This document shows, piece after piece, positions 43,037-50,187 of a stretch of 52,679 bases of DNA. Each line of letters starts with the position of its first letter. Within the stretch, counting starts at the first letter, position 1. The notes beneath the pieces were generated by a model. It saw only the letters and a list, made by a program, of their open reading frames with translations, searched no databases and was not told where the DNA came from. This stretch comes from Bacteroidales bacterium (lineage in GTDB: Bacteria > Bacteroidota > Bacteroidia > Bacteroidales > UBA3824), in NCBI GenBank assembly GCA_017541145.1, contig JAFXZT010000035.1:1-52679 (forward strand), in the 5' to 3' direction. A program made the translations under genes and the position numbers.

Positions 43037-43840
43037 ATGAAACATCTGATATTTTGTCTGTTACTGATATCAAATCTGAATGCCTTTGCTCAGACTGTCA
43101 CACAGTTGGACAAGGATTTGGAGCATGCTGCATATTTGGTAAATTATGATAGGAGAGAGGCGGCATTTTCCGAGTTGAACGGCTTTATCAAAAAACATCC
43201 GTCAAATCATCGGGCTTACTATCTCAGAGCAATTAATTATTACAAAGACGGAAATACAAAATCTGCTTTGGAAGACATTAATTATGCATTGAAATATCGT
43301 TATAATTCAGCAGATTATCACAAATTGAAAGGTGAAATTCTTGCTCTTTCTCAAAAATACAAATCATCGGCAGAGAGTTTTGAAACCGCATTGAGATTTT
43401 GTGATACGGCGTTTGCAAATTATTATTTCGCAGCCAAATCATATTATCTTGCGGAAGAATTTCAATGTGCGGAAAACAATATGAAAAAGTTTTTGGAACA
43501 TCATCCCGAAAATGATTCCGCAAAATATCTTTATGCTGAAATTTTGGCTTCAAACAACAATCAGATCGATGCCTTGAAAATAGTAAATTCGATGCAACAA
43601 AAAGGTGCGGATTTCTATCGTTTGAGAGGTATTGTTTATTGTAAATCAGAGATGTACGAATATTCGCTAAAGGATTTGAATACTGCTTTGGATCTCAATC
43701 CCAAACTTACGGATATTTATCTTTGGCGCGGATTGGCTTACTATTTCAGCAACAAACGCGATTTGGCGAAAGTCGATTGGCAAACCGCACTCAAATATCG
43801 TCATTTCAAGGCAAATAACTATCTTGAAAAATACCGTTAA
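43037..43840 (+). CDS. Secreted tetratricopeptide-repeat protein
   Basis: The start is set at ATG 43037 (MKHLIFCLLLISNLNAFAQT), which gives a good signal peptide. The upstream in-frame TTG at 43025 overlaps the previous gene and adds nothing. The 267-residue protein contains about six TPR units, for example AYYLRAINYYKDGNTKSALE, FYRLRGIVYCKSEMYEYSLK and DIYLWRGLAYYFSNKRDLAK. It likely acts in the periplasm as a protein-binding scaffold. It follows the T9SS-sorted protein by 8 bp and precedes ybbR by 9 bp, so the three form an operon with coaE. Confidence 0.88.
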   Translation: MKHLIFCLLLISNLNAFAQTVTQLDKDLEHAAYLVNYDRREAAFSELNGFIKKHPSNHRAYYLRAINYYKDGNTKSALEDINYALKYRYNSADYHKLKGEILALSQKYKSSAESFETALRFCDTAFANYYFAAKSYYLAEEFQCAENNMKKFLEHHPENDSAKYLYAEILASNNNQIDALKIVNSMQQKGADFYRLRGIVYCKSEMYEYSLKDLNTALDLNPKLTDIYLWRGLAYYFSNKRDLAKVDWQTALKYRHFKANNYLEKYR

Positions 43841-43849
43841 CAAATAAAA

Positions 43850-44884
43850 ATGGCAGAGAAAAAGAGAACTTTGCGAAAGTTGGAAATCTCGCTTTATAAG
43901 TTGAGACGCAAACGTATCAATCAAAAAGTAATGATTTATATGGTGATGCTGTTGATATCCGCAGTATTGTGGTTTGTCAATAAAACCGGCAGCACAATTA
44001 TTACCGATGTGTATTTCCCGATAGAGTTTTACGGATTGGCGCACGACCATTATTTGTTGCCGGGAATTACTACAAATCAGGTACTTATAACGGTTTCGGG
44101 GCGCGGTTCTTCGTTTCTTACTCACAAGGGCGCGTATCCGACATTGAGAATTGATTTGTCTAAACTTGACATCAGAACTTTTCCCGATACCGATTCTACT
44201 TTGAAATTTGTAACAAATGATGATATCCGTTCTATGATTGAAAGTCAGATTCCGACAGAATACAAATGTCTGACCATAAAACCGGATACCATAATGCTTG
44301 ATTTCGGACGCTCGTCTACCAAGAAAGTGCCTGTGATTGTGGATTGTGACCTCAGTTTCGAGAAACAGTACCGCCTTGCAAAAGATCCCGTTTTGCAGCC
44401 CGACAGCGTGGAAGTTTCGGGCTCTACTAATATTATGGATTCGGTACTCTGCGTAAAAACGGAAAATATTGTGCTTCAGAACCTTAACGATTCAGTTTCT
44501 GTAAAAGCAAAACTTGTGGTTCCTCATGATATTATTTGTCCGCTTAATTATACAGACGTAAAAATTTTTGTAGAAAAGTTTACAGAAAACAGTATCGAAA
44601 TTCCGATTACGCCGGTAAATGTGCCTGATTCTGTTACGTTACGTGTTTTCCCTCAGACAGTTACGCTAAAATACAATATCAGTTGGAATCAGTACAACAA
44701 TGTTTCGGCAGAGATGTTTTATGCAGTGGTGGATTACAGCGATTTGTTTGCGCCTGTTCGTCCTAAGTTCTTGCCAATCAGGATTTTGAGATACCCGGAA
44801 AATTTGGGCGTTACAAATATTGTACTTTCAACCGAAGGCGTTGAATATCTGATTCACAAAAATCAAAGTTCAGAAATCAAATGA
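43850..44884 (+). CDS. YbbR-domain protein
   Basis: The 344-residue protein has a basic N-terminus, one transmembrane helix at about 28-46 (MIYMVMLLISAVLWFVNKTG) and an extracytoplasmic region with YbbR-like beta domains (YFPIEFYGL, LLPGITTNQVLITVSGRGSS, VPVIVDCDL). YbbR proteins in Firmicutes interact with the diadenylate cyclase CdaA. In Bacteroidota the gene is typically found next to coaE, as here, where the stop and the coaE start overlap by 4 bp (ATGA at 44881-44884). A role linked to envelope or c-di-AMP signalling is inferred only from the family. Confidence 0.85.
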   Translation: MAEKKRTLRKLEISLYKLRRKRINQKVMIYMVMLLISAVLWFVNKTGSTIITDVYFPIEFYGLAHDHYLLPGITTNQVLITVSGRGSSFLTHKGAYPTLRIDLSKLDIRTFPDTDSTLKFVTNDDIRSMIESQIPTEYKCLTIKPDTIMLDFGRSSTKKVPVIVDCDLSFEKQYRLAKDPVLQPDSVEVSGSTNIMDSVLCVKTENIVLQNLNDSVSVKAKLVVPHDIICPLNYTDVKIFVEKFTENSIEIPITPVNVPDSVTLRVFPQTVTLKYNISWNQYNNVSAEMFYAVVDYSDLFAPVRPKFLPIRILRYPENLGVTNIVLSTEGVEYLIHKNQSSEIK

Positions 44885-45462
44885 AAATCATCGGATTAAC
44901 GGGTGGAATCGGCAGCGGCAAAACTACAGTTTCGGGGTTTTTCAAGTCCTTAGGCGCAGCGGTATTTACCTCGGATACTGAGGCAAAAATTATTCAAAAT
45001 ACTCATCCAGAGGCAATTGCTCAGCAAAAAAAACTTTTTGGTGATGACATCTATCTTTCCGACGGAACTCTTGACAGAAAACGTGTTGCAGCTGTAGTTT
45101 TTAGCGATGAAACTAAGTTGAAAGCTCTTAACAACATCATTCATCCGCTTGTAAAAAAGAGCTTTGACAAGTTTTTGGAAGAAAACAAAGACAAAGATTT
45201 TGTGGTTTTGGAAACTGCAATTTTGATATCAAGTGGATTTTATAAATTTGCAGATTTTTCGGTTTTGGTAACAGCTGATTTTGAAACTCGAATCAGCCGT
45301 GTAATGAGTCGGGACAATGCAACTCGTGAGCAAGTATTGCAACGTATTAAAAATCAACAACAAGACGATGAAATTATGAAATTTTGTAAGTACAAAATTA
45401 TAAATAACGACATCAATACGTTGGAGTCGCAAGTTAAACAAATTTTAACAGAAAATCGGTGA
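44881..45462 (+). CDS. coaE: Dephospho-CoA kinase
   Basis: The 193-residue enzyme catalyses the last step of coenzyme A synthesis, phosphorylating the ribose 3'-OH of dephospho-CoA. The P-loop is GLTGGIGSGKTTVSGFF (residues 5-21), followed by DTEAKII (CoA-domain region), LDRKRVAAVVFSDE, NNIIHPLVKKSF and the lid region VLVTADFETRISRVMSRDNATREQVLQRI. Length is typical. Translation is probably coupled to ybbR through the ATGA overlap. Confidence 0.96.
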   Translation: MKIIGLTGGIGSGKTTVSGFFKSLGAAVFTSDTEAKIIQNTHPEAIAQQKKLFGDDIYLSDGTLDRKRVAAVVFSDETKLKALNNIIHPLVKKSFDKFLEENKDKDFVVLETAILISSGFYKFADFSVLVTADFETRISRVMSRDNATREQVLQRIKNQQQDDEIMKFCKYKIINNDINTLESQVKQILTENR

Positions 45463-45564
45463 ATTATTTGCTTGCAATGCAAAAGATTTTTAAATTTGAA
45501 ACGTTTATATTTTGTAAACGTATAATAAGACAATGAACTATTTAACAAATTAATTAGCATAACT

Positions 45565-46194
45565 ATGAAAAAAATAACTTATATTTTATCGATGGCATTG
45601 ATGCTGAGCAGTGCATTTTTCCAAGTAGCCTGCGACGGATTGCTCCATGATGACGAAGATTCAACTACGGTAGATCCAAATGGCGGTGGTGAAGTGGTTT
45701 ATGATGGTGCAGTACAGAGTTTTTCTGTTCAATTATCTTATAATTCAGATAAATTGTCAAATCCGGCATCTTTAAATGCAAATACGTTAACTGCTGTAGC
45801 ATTGAATAATTCAAGTGAAGCTGATTTGACATTGGTTAGACAATCTACTTTGGGATATGTTATTGCATCACCTAATGCACCGTATGTTAAAGATTTGTTG
45901 AGGTATAATCATTCAAGTTTCAATAATTCCGGTTATCGTACTACAAAAGTTATGAAATTAAATGGTGATGTATCAAATTATTCTGATGTATCTTCATTGA
46001 AAAATCTCACAGTTTCTTCCGGTTCTATTGAAAATGTGGCAGGTAAAAATCAAGTAGTAGTAAATTCTGGAGATGTAATTGCTTTTGAAACTCAAAGTGG
46101 AGTGAAAGGAGTTGCAAAAGTTAGCGGATTAAGTAAAATCACCGGAAAAGTTACTTTGACAGGATATGTTTATTACGCATCATCTGCAAAATAA
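45565..46194 (+). CDS. Putative small lipoprotein, family not recognised
   Basis: The 209-residue protein starts with a lipoprotein-like signal (MKKITYILSMALMLSSAFFQ then VAC, Cys 23) and an acidic run after the Cys (DGLLHDDEDS), as in surface-exposed lipoproteins. The mature part is rich in Ser, Asn, Val and Leu and predicted mostly beta. No motif is recognised. A short inverted repeat (ACGTTTA...TAAACGT, 45501-45521) lies upstream. It is flanked by a promoter region and a strong terminator, so it is monocistronic. Confidence 0.7.
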   Translation: MKKITYILSMALMLSSAFFQVACDGLLHDDEDSTTVDPNGGGEVVYDGAVQSFSVQLSYNSDKLSNPASLNANTLTAVALNNSSEADLTLVRQSTLGYVIASPNAPYVKDLLRYNHSSFNNSGYRTTKVMKLNGDVSNYSDVSSLKNLTVSSGSIENVAGKNQVVVNSGDVIAFETQSGVKGVAKVSGLSKITGKVTLTGYVYYASSAK

Positions 46195-46216
46195 TTTCTC
46201 CTAAAAAAAATATTTC

Positions 46217-46265
46217 GAGCTGTACTAAAATCGGATTTTTTCCGCTTTTTGTACAGCTTTTTTTG
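46217..46265 (+). terminator. Terminator of the small lipoprotein gene
   Basis: AGCTGTAC at 46218-46225 pairs with 46251-46258. An inner stem AAAATCGGA/TCCGCTTTT closes the loop and a T-run extends to 46264. Confidence 0.9.
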
Positions 46266-46318
46266 TGTCTTTATCTTTTTATTCAACATCTTTTAACAAC
46301 CAATTAAGACAAGCATTT

Positions 46319-46326
46319 TAATTTTG
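46319..46326 (+). promoter_or_regulatory. Candidate -7 element of the EamA gene
   Basis: TAATTTTG fits TAnnTTTG. The start of transcription would be near 46333, 17 nt before the ATG. There is no clear -33 element. Confidence 0.5.
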
Positions 46327-46349
46327 CAGCCGAAAAAATTAAAACCGTT

Positions 46350-47252
46350 ATGTGGATTCCGTTCGTAATAATGTCCGCCATATTTCTTGGCGTTTATGAT
46401 ATTTGCAAAAAGACTTCTTTGAAAGAAAATGCCGTTTTGGTTGTAATGCTCATTAGCTCAGCAGTTTCGCTGTTGTTGATGACACCGATGATTGTTGATT
46501 CGGCATTTGGAACCGGATTTTTGAACGGTACTATTTTCGAGACTCCTCAAACCACAATGCGTAATCAGTTGTGGATTATTCTCAAAGCTTTTATTGTACA
46601 AAGTTCATGGCTTTGTAACTTCTACGCTATGAAACACTTACCGATTTCAATCGTTGGTCCGGTACGAAGCAGTGCTCCGGCTTGGACATTGTTTGGCGCG
46701 GTTGTGATTTTGGGTGAGCGTCTTAATATTTATCAATGGATTGGTGCGATTATCATTCTGATTTGCCTTTTCCTTTACGCAAATTACGGTAGAAAAGAGG
46801 GCATCCGCATCAAACATAACAAATTTGTATATTTTTTAGTGCTTGGTACTTTAATCGGTTCGATGTCAGCACTTTATGATAAAGTTATACTCCGTAGTCT
46901 TGAAATCAACCGTAACGAAGTTCAATCATGGTTTTCGTTTTACCAATTTATTATTGCATTGATTCTCATGCTGGTAGTTTGGTATCCGAATCGCGAAAAA
47001 ACTGACAAATTCAAATTCCGTTTTACAATTCCGCTCATCGGTTTGTTTCTAACTATAGCTGACTTTTTGTATTTTTACGGATTGAGTCAAGACGGAGTTT
47101 TAATCGGAATTGTATCGTTGATACGCCGCAGCAACGTGATAATATCTTTCACTGCCGGGGCGTTGTTGTTTCATGAAAAAAATATCAAGCAAAAGGCTGT
47201 AATTCTGTTTGTTATATTGATTGGAATTGCTATGCTTTGTTTGCTGAAATAG
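46350..47252 (+). CDS. EamA/DMT-family transporter
   Basis: The 300-residue integral membrane protein has about ten hydrophobic helices in two EamA-type halves. Typical end-of-half segments are SIVGPVRSSAPAWTLFGAVV with ILGERLNIYQWIGAIIILI, and VSLIRRSNVIISFTAGALLF with HEKNIKQKAVILFVILIGI. The family exports or imports amino acids, nucleotides or other metabolites, and the substrate cannot be read from sequence. Its stop codon is only 2 bp from the stop codon of the convergent PP2C gene, leaving no room for a terminator between them. Confidence 0.88.
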   Translation: MWIPFVIMSAIFLGVYDICKKTSLKENAVLVVMLISSAVSLLLMTPMIVDSAFGTGFLNGTIFETPQTTMRNQLWIILKAFIVQSSWLCNFYAMKHLPISIVGPVRSSAPAWTLFGAVVILGERLNIYQWIGAIIILICLFLYANYGRKEGIRIKHNKFVYFLVLGTLIGSMSALYDKVILRSLEINRNEVQSWFSFYQFIIALILMLVVWYPNREKTDKFKFRFTIPLIGLFLTIADFLYFYGLSQDGVLIGIVSLIRRSNVIISFTAGALLFHEKNIKQKAVILFVILIGIAMLCLLK

Positions 47253-47254
47253 CA

Positions 47255-49468
47255 TCAAATTTTCACGGCAACTACAAGCCAATCATCCATTTGAGCCATA
47301 GAACCGCGCCAAGTTTCAATCGTGGTTTCTATTTCTGATTTTATTTGTTCCATCGGTTCGGCGACTACGATGTTCATGATTTCTATAAGTCGTTTTTGCG
47401 TGAATTTCATGCTTTTTTGTTTTACCATATTCCAACCGTATTGGTCAGCAATTCCGTCTGAAAATGCACAAAGAATATCACCTTTTTGTACTTCAATTAC
47501 ATTATTTGTAAAAGGAGCGGTTAATTGGTGAATTCCCACCGGCATTTTGTCGCCCGAATATTTCAAATATTCGCCGTTACGGAAAATTATTAACGGACGA
47601 TATGCACCTGCAAAGTTTATTTTATTTTGTTCTGTATCGTAAATTATCAGAGCGAGGTCGATACCGTCGTGATTGGAATCGTCTTCAATCGTTTGATGCA
47701 ATGCCGTCACGATTTTATTGCGCATTACATCCAACATCTTTCCGGCTGACGGATCTTCCAAAACATTTTGAGAAATATCGTTTAAGATGCTGACTCCCAG
47801 CATACTCATAAAAGCTCCCGGTACGCCGTGACCTGTAGAATCGGCTGCTACAATCATTTTGTATTTTCCTACTTTGTAAGCCCAATAAAAATCGCCTGCC
47901 ACAATATTTAGCGGTTTGTAAATGATAAAATATTCACTGAACATCTCTCTAAGCATCTGATCTGTAGGCAATACGGCACGTTGAATGAAACTTGCATAAT
48001 TTATGGAATCCGTAATTTGGATATTTTTTTTGAGAATGATTTGATTTTGTTTCCAAAGTTTTTCCCTTTGAGATTCAATTTCTTTTGACTTGGTAGCAAG
48101 GTCGCTGTTGCGCAAATCGAGTTCTACATTCATTTTTTTCGATTTATTTAGCAAATACCAGATGTAAAAACCGAGTCCCGAAACAATAATCAAAACCGAA
48201 ATAATGATTGTTAAAATGATTTTTTGAGTGTGTTCCCGTTGCTCTTGAATAAATTTTCGATGTCGGAGTTCCTTCTCAAAATCTTGCTGAGCCATACTTT
48301 TGGTAGCTTTTATGGCGTAATTCATTTTGTTGTTGTTGAGTGACAACTCGTAAAGCATTGATTTGTAGTAATATGCTTTGGGATAATCTTTCAGTTTTAA
48401 GTACAATAATTGGTAAACTTTGTAAAGTTCGGAAGTATAATCTTTGTATTTGGCTTTGTCTGACATAAAAATTGTTTCAATAGAATCGGCGTAAATTTTT
48501 GCTTTGTTGTATTGCCCTTTGTAAATCAGCAGTTTAGCGTTTGATAAATCAATATTAAAACGGTAAGAATCGTAGTTGGCGCGTTTGGCAAAAAGGTATG
48601 CTTCGTTGATAAATTGTTGGCACGAATCCAATATTTCTTTTGGTTTTTCAACTTTGTAATTATCAATTTCATAGAGCAAAACTTCGTTGAGACTGTAATC
48701 AATTTGCATTTGAGAATAGCTGTATTCCGCTTCGATTGCCACTTCTCTTGCTTTTAATAGATATTGCTTGGCTATCAGGATGTTATGACGCTTTTTGTTA
48801 AGAAATTGACTGGTTTCAAACTCTTTTATAAAAGTGTTACCGATATTCATATAATCCTCGCTCAAGGCATTTTTGTTTTTGTTTTTTTTGTCGATTTCAA
48901 TTGCTTTTTCAAAAACTTTTATCGCCTCGTAAAACATCATATTTTCGGTATTGTTGAGACCGATATGTCTGAGCGTGTTGCCTTGCCAATTGTAATCATT
49001 AATTTCAGTAAAAAGGTTCAAAGCCTTGTGATAATACTCGTCTGACTTCATCGCGTCCTGAAGCATGGCGTAATTTGTAGCGAGATTGAAATAGTTTCGT
49101 GCTTGGATATCTTTGATATTCAGTGAGTCACCAATTACAAGAGCTTGGTAAGCGTATTTAATCGCGCCTTCGTAATCGTTTTGACAGTGTTGTGCCCAGC
49201 TCAGACATTCAAGCGCAAATCCTTCGTAATAAGGTTCTTTGATTTCACGGGCAAGATTTACAAGTTGATGAGAATATTTTACAGTAGTATCTACATTGTA
49301 ATGTTCAAGAGTAATTTGTTTCAGTAATTGAACTTTTTGTTTTTTGTCGTCACAGTTATTCATAGCGCAAATCAAGCTGTCCAAATAATTGTCCAACTCT
49401 TTTGATTGTGAATAAATTTTGTTGACTGTTGCAAAAAATAGCAATATGCTGATAAACAAAAGTTTCAT
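47255..49468 (-). CDS. TPR-transmembrane PP2C/SpoIIE-type phosphatase (SiaA/RsbU-like)
   Basis: The 737-residue protein has a signal peptide (to residue 20, IYSQ) and periplasmic TPR-like repeats from about 25 to 400. One transmembrane helix lies at about 418-440 (IILTIIISVLIIVSGLGFYI), followed by a cytoplasmic coiled coil (445-485) and a PP2C/SpoIIE phosphatase domain (about 490-737). Metal-binding Asp residues are visible in NIVAGDFYWAYK, MIVAADSTGHGVPGAFMSML and LCAFSDGIADQYG. Phosphatases of this type dephosphorylate STAS or SiaC-type proteins. With SiaB, SiaC and STAS genes nearby, it is the natural SiaA counterpart, with the periplasmic TPR part as sensor. A promoter lies just upstream. 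Confidence 0.9.
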   Translation of the reverse strand: MKLLFISILLFFATVNKIYSQSKELDNYLDSLICAMNNCDDKKQKVQLLKQITLEHYNVDTTVKYSHQLVNLAREIKEPYYEGFALECLSWAQHCQNDYEGAIKYAYQALVIGDSLNIKDIQARNYFNLATNYAMLQDAMKSDEYYHKALNLFTEINDYNWQGNTLRHIGLNNTENMMFYEAIKVFEKAIEIDKKNKNKNALSEDYMNIGNTFIKEFETSQFLNKKRHNILIAKQYLLKAREVAIEAEYSYSQMQIDYSLNEVLLYEIDNYKVEKPKEILDSCQQFINEAYLFAKRANYDSYRFNIDLSNAKLLIYKGQYNKAKIYADSIETIFMSDKAKYKDYTSELYKVYQLLYLKLKDYPKAYYYKSMLYELSLNNNKMNYAIKATKSMAQQDFEKELRHRKFIQEQREHTQKIILTIIISVLIIVSGLGFYIWYLLNKSKKMNVELDLRNSDLATKSKEIESQREKLWKQNQIILKKNIQITDSINYASFIQRAVLPTDQMLREMFSEYFIIYKPLNIVAGDFYWAYKVGKYKMIVAADSTGHGVPGAFMSMLGVSILNDISQNVLEDPSAGKMLDVMRNKIVTALHQTIEDDSNHDGIDLALIIYDTEQNKINFAGAYRPLIIFRNGEYLKYSGDKMPVGIHQLTAPFTNNVIEVQKGDILCAFSDGIADQYGWNMVKQKSMKFTQKRLIEIMNIVVAEPMEQIKSEIETTIETWRGSMAQMDDWLVVAVKI

Positions 49469-49494
49469 TTTTTTATATTAGTCCACTCGAAATG

Positions 49495-49525
49495 CAAATC
49501 TAATAAATTTATTATTTAAGAGAAA
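49495..49525 (-). promoter_or_regulatory. Candidate promoter of the TPR-PP2C gene
   Basis: On the minus strand, TTTC (49525-49522), exactly 19 bp, then TAGATTTG (49502-49495). The -7 is a full match and the -33 deviates by one base. The transcript would start near 49488, 20 nt before the ATG. Confidence 0.6.
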
Positions 49526-49713
49526 TTTTTTTTCTTAAAAAACGTAAAATCTTGTATTTAGTTTTATGCAGATATTAATCAACGGTATTTTTTGTAATGA
49601 AAAATTGTATATATTGTTTTTTTTAACATTTTATTTTAGTGTTTATCGCTCTGTATATGAGAGAATTAATGATAAAAAAGAAATAATTTTTGTAGTTAAA
49701 TAATGCGGATTAG

Positions 49714-49750
49714 GCGGCGGAATTCGATGAAAAAGTTCAAATTCCGCCGC
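49714..49750. repeat. 11-bp GC-rich inverted repeat
   Basis: GCGGCGGAATT at 49714-49724 is mirrored exactly at 49740-49750 with a 15-nt spacer. No T-run follows on either strand. Its composition contrasts with the flanking A/T-rich sequence. It could be a dispersed repeat or an operator for the oad operon about 130 bp downstream. Confidence 0.75.
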
Positions 49751-49817
49751 GTAATATTGCATTTATGAGAAAAATACTTAATTATCTTACGGTAAAATAA
49801 TATTTTCAACTTTTGTG

Positions 49818-49848
49818 GTTGTATGTTGAAAAAAAATTTTTATCTTTA
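49818..49848 (+). promoter_or_regulatory. Candidate promoter of the oad operon
   Basis: GTTG at 49818-49821, 19 bp, then TATCTTTA at 49841-49848. Each element deviates by one base from TTTG/TAnnTTTG. Transcription would start near 49855, 26 nt before oadG. Confidence 0.55.
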
Positions 49849-49880
49849 CCGCTTGAAAGAATTTTATAAACATCATAATA

Positions 49881-50147
49881 ATGGATAGTAATTTTTTGGA
49901 AGCCTTAAAACTCTTAGGAGTTGGCTTGAGCACCGTTTTTGTGGTGCTGCTTTTGATTATCGGCTTTGGAAATCTACTTATTAAGGCAGTAAACAAATTT
50001 GTGCCTGAAGAAGAAGTTCCTGCGAAAAAGCCGGTTGCACAGAATTCTTCTGCTGCAATTGACCCCGCTGTTCAACAGGCTATTGAGGTTGCTGTTCAGC
50101 AGCTTACAGCCGGAAAAGGCCGTGTTGAGAAAATTCAAAGATTGTAA
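49881..50147 (+). CDS. oadG: Na+-pumping decarboxylase gamma subunit (OadG-like)
   Basis: The 88-residue protein has one N-terminal transmembrane helix (about 8-32, LLGVGLSTVFVVLLLIIGFG), a linker rich in Pro/Ala/Lys, and a C-terminal stretch AAIDPAVQQAIEVAVQQLTA typical of Bacteroidota gamma subunits. The gamma subunit anchors the alpha subunit to the membrane beta subunit in oxaloacetate or methylmalonyl-CoA decarboxylase sodium pumps. It lies 40 bp before the alpha subunit gene. Confidence 0.9.
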   Translation: MDSNFLEALKLLGVGLSTVFVVLLLIIGFGNLLIKAVNKFVPEEEVPAKKPVAQNSSAAIDPAVQQAIEVAVQQLTAGKGRVEKIQRL

Positions 50148-50187
50148 AACATTAAAAAAAACACAGAAAAGATTTTAGAAAAGTAAA

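Larger units (their letters stand above)
49469..49880. other. 412-bp divergent region between PP2C gene and oad operon
   Basis: It holds the PP2C promoter, a GC-rich hairpin (49714-49750) that stands out from the AT-rich surroundings, and the oadG promoter. From 49530 to 49700 I see nothing definite. Confidence 0.7.
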
